DNA of 64,000 nucleotides from Lepidostoma basale. Taxonomy: Eukaryota; Arthropoda; Insecta; Trichoptera; Lepidostomatidae. Numbering within the stretch: the stretch's first letter is position 1; the number at the start of each line of letters is the position of its first letter. Below, one piece after another: positions 28,266 through 39,949 of the stretch. The stretch is from assembly GCA_022606425.2 (NCBI GenBank), contig JAHDVF020001222.1, forward strand, positions 186,001 to 250,000, read 5' to 3'. A program made the position numbers and the translations under genes. The notes beneath the pieces were generated by a model. That model did not search any database and was not told the origin of the DNA. It was given only the letters and a program-made list of their open reading frames with translations.

Positions 28266-28349
28266 ATATTAGCTTCCTAGAGAATCAATAACTAAAAATA
28301 ATAATTAAAGGGCGAAAATAATATAATCGAATAATATAGACCTAAAACT

Positions 28350-28800
28350 TAGAATACTCCTCATCAAGACCTATGTATGGGGTATCTTGATGTACGGCTG
28401 CGAGACATGGTGCCTATCCGAAAGAGATTAACGGAGATTAGAGGCTTTTGAGATGTGGTCCTATAGAAGACTATTAGGAATTTCCTGGAGAGACCACATT
28501 ACAAATGAGGTGGTTTTCCAAAGAATCGAAGGAGGAAGGCACCTGCTCAGGACCTTGTCCGAAAGGCGTGCAAGATGGATCGGCCATGTAATACGACAAG
28601 AAGGCATCTTGCATGCCATAATGGAGGGTATGACCGAGGGGACAAACTCTAGGGGACGCCCACGCCGAGATCACCTGGAGGACCTGTTGGTGGACGTGCG
28701 CTGCTCATCATATGCAGATTTCAAAAGAGCCGCACAAGACAGGGAAGAATGGAAGAGAAGAATAGAGGAAATTGCTGCAAACCAATCCCAGGATTGAAAC
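28350..28800 (+). mobile_element. LINE-C 3' end, copy 1
   Basis: A non-LTR ORF end: MYGCETWCLSERD, an in-frame TAA where copy 2 has Lys, then MWSYRRLLGISWRDHITNEV, LSERRARWIGHVIRQEGI and ADFKRAAQDREEWKRRIEEI. It is very close to 42790-43275 and begins at the same text, AATACTCCTCATCAAGACCT. Confidence 0.88.
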
Positions 28801-28804
28801 CAGA

Positions 28805-29210
28805 GAGAGAACCTGCTGTATACTAATACATTACACTAATATACACTAATTAGGTTTAACAAAAAACCTGCAGTATTCAAAAAAATATCAAAGTACAGAC
28901 TCAATAGCAATAGAAATGTCAATCAAATGAACACTAGTATAAATACTTGCATGTCCGTCTTTATGCGATCGCTCAATATTATCTGTAAAGATTAGTTTCG
29001 GTATTTTTTTGATCCACGGAATGTTTATGTATTTACAATTATATTGTTGTTTTAGAGATAAGAGACGGTCTTCGATTTTCCGATTCGATTATTTTGTTGC
29101 TTCGAGGAGTAACCAAATTTATGATTTGAATATACCTTTATAGACCAAATACAAAAATTCAATGTCATACTTCTACAAATGTTTTTTTAATCATAATATA
29201 AATAGACTTG
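28805..29210. other. Spacer, nothing recognised
   Basis: TACTAATACATTACACTAATATACACTAAT is a loose short repeat at the start; the remainder is AT-rich. Confidence 0.45.
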
Positions 29211-29615
29211 GACTTGGACTTGGATCTTCTGGCTTACAGAGGTTCAGCTCATGTGGCTATTCCTCTTACATCTGATGGGAACATTGTTGGAAGGTGATTT
29301 GGTGGGTTGTTAGTTTATTCGGGGGCATGATTTATGTGGCCCGGAGTGTTCCTCTGAAGGAGAATCGATTTTGGGCGCTTGTGGCGGCTGGAAGTGTTTG
29401 GGTCGTAATTAGAGAGGTCTTTTATTGTGGGGTTGGGATGTGAAGGGAGTCCTTTGTAAAAACGTTCGGCAAGTTTCAGAATGAATTCATCTATCATCGG
29501 GATTGCCGATTCTAGGTGCAGTTGTGTAATCCTGGTCCATGAAGGCGCACCAAGCGATAAACGAATAGCCTTATTTTGCAGGATTAGGAGTTTTTGTATG
29601 TGACTCGACAATATA
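29205..29615 (-). mobile_element. Jockey-like LINE 3' end, copy 1
   Basis: The minus frame 29611-29315 reads MSSHIQKLLILQNKAIRLSL, GAPSWTRITQLHLESAIPMI and DEFILKLAERFYKGLPSHPN. 'LQNK..R...GAPW..R...LH' is the familiar C-terminal block of Jockey-clade RT ORFs. The 3' end is a GGACTT repeat. Confidence 0.85.
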
Positions 29616-29617
29616 AA

Positions 29618-30045
29618 TAGGCAAAAATCCGAATGTCGTCAAAAAAAATAATGAGATTATTTTGAATACAGGAGGAGAAGAATACGTCGATTATAAATGC
29701 ACACGAATGCGCATGTCCACGAACGATTCTGGATTATTTTGAATTTTGTTCTGATTGGTGACAGTAGTGTAGAAAACAAAGGAAAACAATTTGGTGTTGT
29801 TTTGTTTTCGCAACGCTTTCACGCGATTGTGCAAGTTTTAACGTTATTATTCCTATACATAACTAACTAACTAACTAACAGGCAGAAAGAATGGACTGTC
29901 ACACTTTTACTGATGCGGCACTCCATCCTTCCCTTTTCTTAAAAGTTAAAACTTATTACTTCTTACGATTGAACAGTGAATCAAGTTTATAAAAGGTAGA
30001 AAATCTTTACTTCCGTGAATATTTCACGGGTTGCAATTAGTTTAG
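29618..30045. repeat. Interspersed repeat R1, third copy, split by LINE-A
   Basis: 29618-29830 and 29940-30045 match 7721-8035 (TGAATATTTCACGGGTTGCA at the end). Between them, 29860-29940 is a LINE-A 3' scrap (minus) with ACTAACTAACTAACAGGCAG. Confidence 0.65.
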
Positions 30046-30144
30046 GTATATATAACCGTAGTTGGCGCAAGTTATCCAGTATATTACATATCAGAACCGG
30101 ATTGTTCTAAAAAACTTTGTGTATTTTTATAATAACTATATTGA

Positions 30145-30300
30145 CAACCAGAGTGGCAAGACACACCGAAGGTCCCAAGTTCGATCCCCGGCGATGGCAG
30201 TATGATTGTCATACTGTCTTTGATCTGGTGTAGAATTCAGAATCGGCGTGATGGTTAGTTAGCTAGTTACAATTCACGTGACAATAAAATGGCCATAGAT
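30145..30300 (+). repeat. tRNA-derived SINE, copy 4, holding a 31-bp LINE-A insertion
   Basis: GAGTGGCAAGACACACCGAA, B box AAGTTCGATCCCC, body TTTGATCTGGTGTAGAATTC. At 30240-30270 the last 31 bp of LINE-A (CGGCGTGATGGTTAGTTAGC) interrupt it, flanked by AATTCA on both sides. Confidence 0.82.
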
Positions 30301-30424
30301 TCTTTATCAGGACCCAAATCGGAGTTTAAGTATATACTTATACTAGCACCAAATATATGGTACATACTCGTACATAAAAGCATAATAAAACATCATTAAA
30401 CTAAACATAAATGAGAATGAAAAT

Positions 30425-30500
30425 GAAATATGATAATTTAATCGCAGGACAAAACCTGTCAATTCCATAAAATATCATAAAATCATTCGTTTTCCTCAAA
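30425..30500 (+). repeat. Arm of the foldback family, diverged
   Basis: GACAAAACCTGTCAATTCCA TAAAATATCATAAAAT resembles the ATGTCATTCCCATAAA arm. Confidence 0.5.
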
Positions 30501-30647
30501 ATTAAATAGTAAATATCATTATTCAAGCAAAAATCAATAAATAGGAACATTTCTTTATTTCAGTAAGAACCCTTCGATCGATTCAAAAGTAAAAGGCTCT
30601 GGATTTTCTTGTATAGTCGCCTACACTTTGTGTTGTGGATTCATATT

Positions 30648-30797
30648 TTATTAATAAATATAACCGCATTTAGTATTTTTAAAACACTTTATTACACTTT
30701 TCGTAAAAAAATGTAAATTGAAAATTGTTGTCATAACGGAAACATGTCTGTGAAAAGTGTAATAAAGTGTTGTAAAAATACTAAGTGCATTTATATT
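30648..30797. mobile_element. Foldback element, about 55-bp arms
   Basis: TTAGTATTTTTAAAACACTT and TATTACACTTTTC at the left are mirrored at the right by GAAAAGTGTAATAAAGTGTT and GTAAAAATACTAAGTGCA. Confidence 0.85.
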
Positions 30798-30849
30798 AAT
30801 TCAAATAGGTTTGGACACTCAAAACATTATAAAAATCTGACATGACTAT

Positions 30850-31320
30850 CATAAATCTTGGACTTGGATCTTCTGGCTTACAGAGGAGCTCATGTTGCTA
30901 TTCCTCTTACGTCTGACATTTGTTACATTTGGTCTGGATTTGGTGGGTTGTTGGTTTATGCGGGGGCATGATTTGTGTGGCCCGGAGTGTTCCTCTGAAT
31001 GAGGATCGATTTTCTGGCGGCTGGATGTATTTGGGTCGTAATTTGAGAGGTATTTTACTGTGGGGTTAGGATGAAAAAGGAGTCCTTTGTAAAAACGTTC
31101 GGCAAGTTTCAGAATGAATTCATCTATCATCGAGATTCCTGATTCTAGGTGCAGTTGTGTGATCCTGGTCCATAAAGGCGCACCAAGCGATAAACGGATA
31201 GCCTAATTTTGCAGGATTTGGAGTTTTCGTTTGTGACTCGAAGCTGCATAGCCCCAGATTGGGGCTGCGTAAGTGAAGATCGACCTTATGACCGTTTTGT
31301 ATAATATATCAGGAGTTTAT
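30850..31320 (-). mobile_element. Jockey-like LINE 3' end, copy 2
   Basis: The minus strand carries TVIRSIFTYAAPIWGYAASS in a broken frame, then MIDEFILKLAERFYKGLLFH. It shares the GACTTGGATCTTCTGGCTTA start with copy 1 but reaches further upstream. Confidence 0.85.
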
Positions 31321-31985
31321 TGGCTGTGCTTAGTTTACTGTTTCTAGCTAACATTGGATAGAGGGCTGAGATTGCTCTTGACGCGGCTTTGACTTTATTT
31401 GTAATTTATAACAACTTATTTTGGCTAAAAAATCACGTTAGACTTTATGGCTTTCTGCTACAGATATACAGATATCTCGTCATATGCGAAGTTTTTCCTT
31501 TTGAACAAACTTTACTATCTTTCTATGCAGCTATGAGTCAGTAGATATCTAATGATTGTATTCGAAATCTCGATATTGTGTTTTTTTAAACGACTGAATT
31601 TCAATTTTTAAAAGTAAAGTGATTCGGTTGACAACGAGATATTATCGAAACTTAACGCCATTTGCAACTTACATAATAGCATAGTCTGCTTTATGGTGTG
31701 AAACTCCGATTCATAAGTCTGCTTTATTTGATGTTTGAGCTTTATAACCCGCAGTAAAAGGTGTTAAACATTATTACTGTTTAAAGTAACATTATCAATT
31801 AGTAGTAAATCATTTTTTTGTACTTTATACGCGACGAGCTTGAACATTTACCTAAGCATTGCTAATTATGTTTGAGTTACAATAATCACGAAGTTTGTTC
31901 ATATTTTTTATGATCTTAATCCATATTAGGTTCTGAAATGTTAACTGAGTGCTTGATCGCTGATTATAACTACAGTCACGAGCGC
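31321..31985. other. AT-rich spacer, nothing recognised
   Basis: No frame or repeat could be supported; the satellite begins soon after. Confidence 0.45.
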
Positions 31986-31989
31986 TATA

Positions 31990-34005
31990 TGAAATCCGTT
32001 AGGGATTGGACTGAAAAAGTTGTTCGGAACGAGCCCTTTGTTTAACACTCGGTTTACGGTGTTAAATTCATCTTTTACCTACTGTACTGGACTCGAATAT
32101 CAAGTATCGAGTTTACAATAAGTGTTTTGAATTGATGTAAAACAAAACATGGTTATTTATTTTAATTATAAAAAATAAAAATAAATGGTTATTTATTAAA
32201 ATTTGCTACCAAAGTAATTTCACTATAAATTAATTGTTGCATATTATTTATCAAATACCAGAATGTTCAGAAGTACTCTCGCGAGCCCCTAGTTAAAATT
32301 GATTCACGAGCCCATTGTTTAACACTCAATTTTCGGTGTTACATTCATCATTTCCCTACTGTGCTAGACTTAAGTATCGAGTTAACAATAAATGTTTTGA
32401 ATTGGTAAAAATATATTATTTAATTTCATTATAAATAATAGAAATATATAGTTATCTATATAATTTCCCACAAAAATGGTTTCATCATCAACTAGGTGCT
32501 GCATATTATCTACCGATTGCGGAATCGCGTCTTTGCTCAACAGTGCTCTAGTGAGCCCCTGGCTATATTAGATTTGCAAGTTCTTTGTTTAACTCTCGAT
32601 TTACGGTGTTAAATTCATCATTTACCTACTGTGATGGACTCAAATATCAAGTATCTAGTTGACAATGAGTGTTTAGAATTGGTATATCATCATCATCATC
32701 ATCCTAAGCTCGACAGCCCTGGGTGGGCCTTGGCTGAATCCAGGAGCTTCCTCCATTCTTGTCTGTTTGATGCCCTTATTCTCCAATTTCTCACTTGCAA
32801 CACCGATGCATCCGTGTTGACACTGTCCATCCATCGCATTTTGGGCCTTCCTGGTCTTCTACGTCCCTGTGGTACTGAGAGCGTGAGGCGTTTTGTAGGG
32901 TTGTCGTCGTCCATTCTGATTATGTGACCAGCCCATCTCAAGCGCCCTACTTTGATGGATCTGATCACATCGGGCTCTTTATAGATATCATATAGCTCTC
33001 GGTTATATCGACGACGCCAACCATTGTGGTCTCTCACTGGGCCATATATTGTCCTAAGAACCCTTCTTTCAAATGCTGCGATGGACCTTTCAGTGTGTTT
33101 TGTCATCACCCAGGTTTCAGAGGCATATGTGAGAATTGGTATATAGCAATTTATTATTATTTAATTTCATTACAAATAACATTAATGTAAAGTTATTTAT
33201 CATAATTTCCCACAAAAATGGTTTTATTATCAATTAGGTGCTGCATATTTTCTACCGATTGCCGGAATCGCGTCTTTGCTCAAAAGTGCTAAATTTGATT
33301 TGCAAATTCTTTGTTTAACACTCGATTTACGGTGTTAAATTCATCATTTACCTACTGTGATGGACTCAAGTATCTAGTTGACAATGAGTGTTTAGAATTG
33401 GTATATAGCAATTTATTATTATTTAATTTCATTACAAATAACATTCTTTCCTGCTATCATCTTGAGCATAATTATAACCTAAAAGTACATGCAAGATGAC
33501 ACGTAAGTAAAATATATAGTTATTTATCATAATTTCCCACAAAAATGGTTTTATTATCAATTAGGTGCTGCATATTTTCTACCGATTGCCGGAATCGCGT
33601 CTTTGCTCAAAAGTGCTAAATTTGATTTGCAAATTCTTTGTTTAACACTCGATTTACGGTGTTAAATTCATCATTTACCTACTGTGATGGACTCAAGTAT
33701 CTAGTTGACAATGAGTGTTTGTAATTGGTATTATAGCAATTTATTATTATTTCATTTAATTACAAATAATAGAAATACATGATTATTTATTAAAATTTGC
33801 TACAATAGTGGTTTCATCGTCAATTTATTGTTGCATATTATCTATCGATTGGCGGAATCGCGTCTTTGCTGCTAAATTTGATTTGTAAGTTTTTTGTTTA
33901 ACACTCGATTTACGGTGTTAAATTCGTCATTTACCTACAAGATTCGAGTTAACAATAAATGTTTTGAATTGGTATAAAGCAATTTATTATTAGAAATAAT
34001 ATAAG
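31990..34005. repeat. Satellite-like array, unit about 270-330 bp, six copies
   Basis: TTTGTTTAACACTCGATTTA CGGTGTTAAATTCATCATTT recurs near 32038, 32308, 32585, 33312, 33640 and 33893. Each is followed by a TGACAATGAGTGTTTAGAAT box and by TGGTTTCATCATCAA, GCTGCATATT and CGGAATCGCGTCTTTGCTCA boxes. Units differ by indels. One unit is split by a LINE insertion (32688-33131). Confidence 0.9.
32688..33131 (-). mobile_element. 5'-truncated non-LTR element with 13-bp target duplication
   Basis: Flanked by AGAATTGGTATAT on both sides (32675-32687 and 33132-33144). The minus strand encodes MMTKHTERSIAAFERRVLRT, WRRRYNRELYDIYKEPDVI, GRLRWAGHIIRMDDDN and GRRRPGRPKMRWMDSV. It ends in a GAT repeat tail. 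Borders are exact. Confidence 0.93.
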
Positions 34006-34385
34006 TACTTGGTTAATTATTAAAGTTTGCTACAAAAATGGTTTCATCGTCGATTAATTATTGCATTAATATTATATGCAAAGACGCAATTCAGGGAATC
34101 GATAGATAATTCTATAGATTGCCTGAATAGTGTATTTACTTATCAATTCGCAATCAGTGTTATTATTTGAATTTTCATGGCAGAAGTTCATTGCAAATCA
34201 AGAAGAATTTTTTTATACATTTAATAAAATTACTTTTTTTTATTTTCATTTACTCTCAATGAAATATTTCTGACAAAACTTAACCGAATTAGGTATAGGC
34301 ATACCTTATGCTAATTAAATATTGTAATTGCTTATTAACGCCATATAATAAGTCGCAAATCTTAGATTAATTAATTTAGTTTTAG
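34005..34385. other. AT-rich spacer after the satellite
   Basis: Faint satellite text up to about 34110 (TGGTTTCATCGTCGATTAAT), then nothing recognised. Confidence 0.45.
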
Positions 34386-34389
34386 ATAT

Positions 34390-34497
34390 ATTATGGAAAG
34401 GAAGCAAGAGAACTACGTCAGGAAAGGACAGTGAGGCTGTTCATTTTTTCTGCCTACCACCTAAGAGAGATTGCGTGATGTTTAGTCAGTTAGTTGA
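34390..34497 (+). mobile_element. LINE-A 3' scrap, diverged
   Basis: GGAAGCAAGAGAACTACGTC, TTTCTGCCTACCACC and a tail TGTTTAGTCAGTTAGTTG. Confidence 0.7.
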
Positions 34498-34682
34498 TAT
34501 ATAAAATTTTGATTCAGGAAAATAGTTTCATATTATTAATTTTTTTTACGCCACTTCCGTTCTCCTCGTCTGCCTTAAGATCTCCCATTTGCCTCTAAAC
34601 CAGTTACCACCCCCGATGGGAGGAAAGAATCCAGCCCCCACTGGGGAGGCGATCCGACCCCGCTGGGAATCGATGCTCTAGA

Positions 34683-34968
34683 GCCTAGGTTCTCAAAGTT
34701 GGCGATAACGCCCCCGTGTGGGCGTTTGATACTTTCAGGGGGGCAGTAGAAGACCCAGAAAAAATAGAGAGCGTGGACAGATAAAAAAATATAGTCTAAA
34801 AAGACAAAAAAACACGCTAATCACGTAGGTACTAATAAAGAAAATTAAACTTAAATATTGATTTATTTTTTTATTGTAATCATTTTCCCATATTTCGGTA
34901 GTTCGGGGCGTTGAACGTTTATTTTTCTTGTGAAGGGCGCGGTGGCCCAGAAAAGATTGGAAACCTAT
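34683..34968. mobile_element. Short hAT-type MITE, copy 1
   Basis: It starts GCCTAGGTTCTCAAAG and ends GATTGGAAACCTAT, imperfect inverted ends, flanked by an exact 8-bp duplication GCTCTAGA (34675-34682, 34969-34976). A related copy is at 47458-47740. Confidence 0.9.
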
Positions 34969-35104
34969 GCTCTAGAACATGGCTCTAGCCTTAGAGCCAT
35001 GCAAGCAAGTTAATAAAACCGAGCTACTATCATTATGTGTTTTTATCCAACTTGTAACAAAAATAAGCTATTAGCTGTGACGGACCTGATTGATTTCAAT
35101 TCAA

Positions 35105-35300
35105 TTCAATTCAATTTTTAATTGTATCTCAATAGAGACAAAGACGTAAACTGGAAACTGAACATGGATGATCAAGGTGTTTACAGGACTTATGACCTAT
35201 CATTGGTTGGGTTAAGCGCACGCTTTATGTAAATTACAACATTCCCCATTCCACCTTTGTTATTTGTGATCATGCATGACAAATTTTTGGAAGATGTATA
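35105..35300 (+). mobile_element. MITE-M half copy
   Basis: TTAATTGTATCTCAATAGAG, GATCAAGGTGTTTACAGGAC and ACATTCCCCATTCCACC. It continues into an arm that recurs inverted at 35920-36020 (CTACATAGATGGC). Confidence 0.78.
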
Positions 35301-35790
35301 TATACTTCAAAATCCATATTTATCTTCACGTGGCAGTTTCAGTCAGCCATCTATGTAGATTTGGTTGCACTAGTAAATTTTTTCAAGAATTAACCTATAC
35401 AACCGACCCACTAACGCCATCTATGGAGAACGATTTTCGGCATTTAGCAAACTACCTTATTAACACAATGTGAAGGCTGTTGACCAACATATTGTTAGAA
35501 GCCGCTAGGAGTATTATTCCATTCTATATGCCAAAAAAAAATTATAAACATTACGGAATAACAAATCCAAATCGTTTATAATCACAATATACAAAAGTAA
35601 AATTAACAATTTTTTAAAAAAATAATTACAATTAATATAATAAGAAAACAAATGAGAGCAAGTAAGAAAAAAAGGTAAACAGAAGACAATTAAAAATTAA
35701 AAAAAAAAAACATATTCGAGAACAGTTTGGTAAAGATAACCATTTTTGTAGAATAAGAAGAGAAGCAAATAACAATTTAATATAAATTTT
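35300..35790. other. AT-rich spacer
   Basis: CATCTATGTAGATTTG near 35348 belongs to the preceding element. After that only A/T runs. Confidence 0.45.
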
Positions 35791-35794
35791 TAAA

Positions 35795-36170
35795 TTGTAT
35801 CTCAATAGAGACGAAGAAACAAACTGGAAACTGAATATGGATGATCAAGTATAGATTAATCTTAAAAAAATAATGAGTACATGGTGGATTGTATAGATTA
35901 ATCTTAAAAAATTAATTAGTACAATCAAATCTACATAGATGGCTAACTGGAACTGACATGTGAAGATAGGTATGGATTTGGAGTATATATACAACTTCCA
36001 AAAATGTATCATGCATGATCATAATAACAATGGTGGAATGGGGAATGTTGTAATTACATAAAGCGTGCGCTTAACCCAACCAATGACAGGTCATAGGTCC
36101 TGTAAACACCTTGATCATCCATATTCAGTTTCCAGTTTGTTTCTTCGTCTCTATTGAGATACAATTTAAA
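35795..36170. mobile_element. MITE-M with both inverted ends
   Basis: AAATTGTATCTCAATAGAGA, CGAAGAAACAAACTGGAAAC at the left is mirrored at 36115-36165. The interior carries the complement of the 4.1-kb copy. Near-identity of the ends suggests recent movement. Confidence 0.88.
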
Positions 36171-36264
36171 AATTTAAATTAACCACACACAGGTGAAAAT
36201 CCAGGATTCGTATACAGATACAAGTATACATTTCACAAATATTTAACAATTTAATACATAAGAG

Positions 36265-36500
36265 ATAGATGCTTTCTGAGGGTAACCTCACTATCGTGGA
36301 AGATGTCCACATCCGAAGAGATGCGGTTTAGAAGGATTATTGCCCTGCCCACGCGTATTACCTTAGGTAGATTGGTTCTACACAGTGGCAGGTGAAATAA
36401 TCTATGTTGCCTTTGTCAGGGACAAACAAAGTCAAGTCATTCAAAATATCAGAGTTATATACCACGAATCAGTTGAAAAAAGTGAACACCCAGGTGGATA
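36265..36500 (-). mobile_element. LINE-J-related 3' piece
   Basis: The minus strand has codons for LTLFVPDKGN and a DYFTCHCVEPIYLR-like stretch. The layout matches LINE-J ([10 protein letters not shown]...[10 protein letters not shown]) but the wording differs, so it is a sister family. Confidence 0.6.
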
Positions 36501-36534
36501 GTTCGTCTTATTTCCAATGATTGGTAGTCCACTG

Positions 36535-36620
36535 GTAGACACTGGTCATTAGATTGATGACACTGGCGGGCCAGATAAGGCTCGCCGCCGTAGTTTGGAG
36601 ACCCCTGATCTAGAACCTAT
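36535..36620. mobile_element. hAT-like terminus
   Basis: GTAGTTTGGAGACCCCTGAT CTAGA resembles the GATTGGAAACCTATGCTCTAGA end of the hAT MITEs. Confidence 0.4.
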
Positions 36621-36934
36621 TGATTCTAACCGTACATAAGAAATGTCTGCCTCGCATACAAATTCAAAAGTTGGCGATTTCCGTACGCATTGCAAACGCT
36701 CCAGTTCGGCTGGATGAACATCAACCATTTCGTTAACGGCCTTGAACGCAAGGCAAATTGTCCGAAGTCTTGCAAATGAATCATTTTACAATGTTAATTA
36801 AAATTGCATACATAATATCAGAATAACATCATTACTCGTTGCAAGTAAAAAACGCATCGAATTTTTACAAAAAAATGGATTTACATTAATTTTGCCTGAT
36901 AAATTCATACGTAAATAATCTTTCGTTGACGACC

Positions 36935-37090
36935 TTCGTGCCAGAGTGGCAAGAACTTTGTCTGACACACCGAAGGCAATGGATTCGATTCCCGGCGATG
37001 GCAGTGTTATTGTCGCACTGTCTTTGGTCTGATGTAGAATTCATATGACAACCAAATGTCGATTTATTAGCTGCTTATCACATGTCATGA
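36935..37090 (+). repeat. tRNA-derived SINE, copy 5 (best preserved)
   Basis: GACCTTCGTGCCAGAGTGGC (A box), CACACCGAAGGCAATGGATT CGATTCCC (B box), body CGATGGCAGTGTTATTGTCG and GTCTGATGTAGAATTCATAT. Confidence 0.85.
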
Positions 37091-37204
37091 AAATCAATAG
37101 CCAAAAAAGTTATATGCAGTTTACAAATGTCTAAAGCAACGGAAAACTACCACTTTAAAGGTCAAAGTGACAATTCTAGAACCAGCCAAAATTTGTACAT
37201 GCTG

Positions 37205-37850
37205 CCGCAAACTAATTAACTAACCAACTAACCATCACGCCATCTCCCCGAAGGGGTAGGCAGAAATAATGGGCTGCCACACTTTTCTTTCCTGATATAT
37301 TTCTCTCGCTTCCTCAACATTCATAATCGTGTCATGCACGCGCGTCGATTTCTCTGACTCCTCACTTGGGCGATATTCAATATTTGACTTATTTGATCGT
37401 GCCACGTTTTCCTCGGTCTTCCTCTATTTCTGGTTCCATTTACATTGTTAAAATATAATTTTTTTACCATTCTTTCTTCATTCATTCTTTCCATATGTCC
37501 AAACCATCTTAATGATCCTTTCATTATTTTGTTCATAACACCATCATTCGCACCGCATTCACTTCTTATATTTTCATTCGACACTCTATCATACACATAG
37601 TATCCACACATTCGTCTAAGCGATCTCATTTCTACTGCAATTATTCTACTTTCATTCTTCTTTTGCCAGTTCCATGCTTCACTTCCATACATAAGGGTCG
37701 GTAGAAGAACACCATTGTGCACTGCATTCTAGCTTTTTTGGATAGGTTTTTGTTTGCGATGACAACTTTAAGTGCACCATTCACTTTGATTCCTCACATG
37801 GCCGACATTCCATATTTGATTTATTTTATCGTGCCACGTTTTCCTCGGTC
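37205..37850 (-). mobile_element. LINE-A, 133-codon frame, with a rearranged end
   Basis: The minus frame 37722-37321 matches 7719-7234 closely. Upstream at 37790-37850 a second piece of the same 3' region (GATTCCTCACATGGCCGACA) is fused in the same orientation, so two copies are joined. Confidence 0.86.
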
Positions 37851-37854
37851 TTCC

Positions 37855-38960
37855 AAACCGAAAACTAATTATTTGGATTAAAACTAGCGAAGCTAAATAA
37901 AACTCGTCATACGAGTATAAAATATTTGAATAAATGTTCAAAGAGTAAATTGTTTTTTCGACCAGTCAGCAATATATATATTTTTAATACAATTTATGTT
38001 TTCTAAAGCACTTTGTCCCTAGATAATAAAGGGAACTTTTTCGAATATAATTGTGATTTGTTTGCCCACTATTTTTAATTAAATGTTTTGACAGAATAAA
38101 AAATATTAATCTCAACATGTTTCGGAAGTGATTTCCTCTATCCTCACGTGTAAATATAACTAAACTTTACCCAAAGAAAGAATTATTATAAATTATTATA
38201 ACTAATCCTAAAAAGTACCAATTACAGTGGGGAAAAACATACATTTACAATTATAATATGGAAAAATACATTTGAATTTAAATATTTTACCTGTGTACTA
38301 ATTGATTTATGAACTAATAATTGATTTTAAACACACATTTTCACAGAAATAAAATACACAAACATAAATTGGAAAAAAACATACATTTAAGTAGAAATAT
38401 TTTACCTTGTAAAATTATTAATGGTACTTTTAAGAATTAGTTATAATATTTTGCTATATCTTTATACGTATAATAAGTCTTTCTTTGGTTTAAGTTTAGT
38501 TGTATATATTAGGTATTTATACAACTAAACTTAAATTACCTAAAATTTACAAACTGTTAGGGATACGCGCGTGTGCCAACAACACTTGAGTACAAGTCTT
38601 CACAAATATGATAAGTTTTACAAGGGGCAAGCGAAGTGTGCGGTCGAGTCTTTGATATTTCGTAATTTAAAAAAATAAAATTAATATGTAATTAAATTTT
38701 ATTAATAAAAACCTGCTTTTTTGCATGTTTCTCGGAAAATAATCTGAAGGTAGGGCGGTTAACCTTCAATAGAGTGAGAATAATTGTGTTATGATAGCCT
38801 GGACATAACCAGATTCCTTCTTCGTAATAATGACATATGTTTTATACAATTGGAGATTGTATAAAAAAATGCAAATACAGTTTATTTAAATCCTTGGTGT
38901 TAGTCTTAAAAAACCAGCACTAGTGTTTACCTGATCTTCCTCCATTGTCACTATAACTAT
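37855..38960. other. AT-rich spacer with one hairpin
   Basis: Perfect 18-bp arms TTTAAGTTTAGTTGTATA at 38489-38506 and complement at 38518-38535. A CATGTTTCGGAAGTGATTTC box (38117) resembles the foldback family. No coding region recognised. Confidence 0.5.
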
Positions 38961-38964
38961 TCAC

Positions 38965-39335
38965 AGGCAATTGATTAGACGAGTTCACAAAATATGTTGC
39001 GGGTATCACAGAGCTGCGTCTCCTTGCACGGGCCTAGGACAACTCGCGAATGACTTGGGCTCTTCGCGAACGCAACTCGCGACCTCTTATCATTTCTGCG
39101 TTCTGCGAAACTGCGCTCAGGACGGCCCTGTCAGTAAAAGCCATCAGAAGACCTCGCCTGGCCTTATATGCGATTGCCTGCGCAGAGTCCATCGCATGGA
39201 CCCCTGGGAAAAACGGACTTAATTCTGTCATCCATCAAACTAATCCAGTGCTAGGGTTAGAAACGCAGCTTCTTGCATTAAACATACATACACCGAGCTG
39301 GCTTTATCTGGGAAACAATAACAATGAATTATAAT
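38965..39335 (+). other. GC-rich island with open frames, unrecognised
   Basis: GC is clearly higher than in the surroundings from 39000 to 39235. A plus frame 39050-39334 (MTWALRERNSRPLIISAFCE and on) and a minus frame 39231-39034 (MTELSPFFPGVHAMDSAQAI) overlap. I recognise neither. It could be a coding scrap of a retroelement or a host exon. No splice-site pair clearly bounds it. Confidence 0.35.
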
Positions 39336-39544
39336 CATTTGTATAGATAGAGACTAATCACTTCATTTCAGATGATATAATAAAGATACTTAATAGTTCT
39401 ATATAGTGTAGGGGAAAAACGCATAATCGTAAAACTCGTAAAACACTGTAAGATCCAAGTAATCGGAAAATAAAGTTCCGTGCATTTTTTATATGGAAAT
39501 CGCATTTATTTGAAAGGTAAAATAAATAAAAACACATCAATCAA

Positions 39545-39935
39545 TGTATTGTCCATCATTAGCCACTATTTTTCGCATCTTTCTGGTGTAGTGGCTGCCC
39601 TCTCGTAGACCTTAGTTAGGTACTCATGAACACCTCAGTCAATAAATGCACTAGCTACAGAACTGACGTGTCTTTAATATCACTCCTATAATAGTATTTC
39701 CCACACACACATAGTATACCTTACGTACCTAAACTGGCAAAAGATCAATCCATCGTCGAAAAAATGCCTCGTCTTTTGCGGTAATTCAGACAACGACCCA
39801 ATTCTTGACATCTGCATATGAATGGAAGTGCTGCTCTTCTAAAACATGCGTTATGGATCCAAACAAGTAATAATCCGATGGTGCCGTCTGGTGAATAAGG
39901 CGGGTGCGGTATAATCTCCCAACCCATTCTGTGTG
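39545..39935 (-). pseudogene. Mariner transposase C-terminal remnant
   Basis: The minus strand encodes MGWEIIPHPPYSPDG, the block that carries the third catalytic Asp in mariners. Further on, in another frame, it reads LTKVYERAATTPERCEKIVA and NDGQYID, a mariner-type C-terminus. Frameshifts and loss of the N-terminal two thirds make it dead. Confidence 0.8.
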
Positions 39936-39949
39936 TAGTTTTTGACCGT

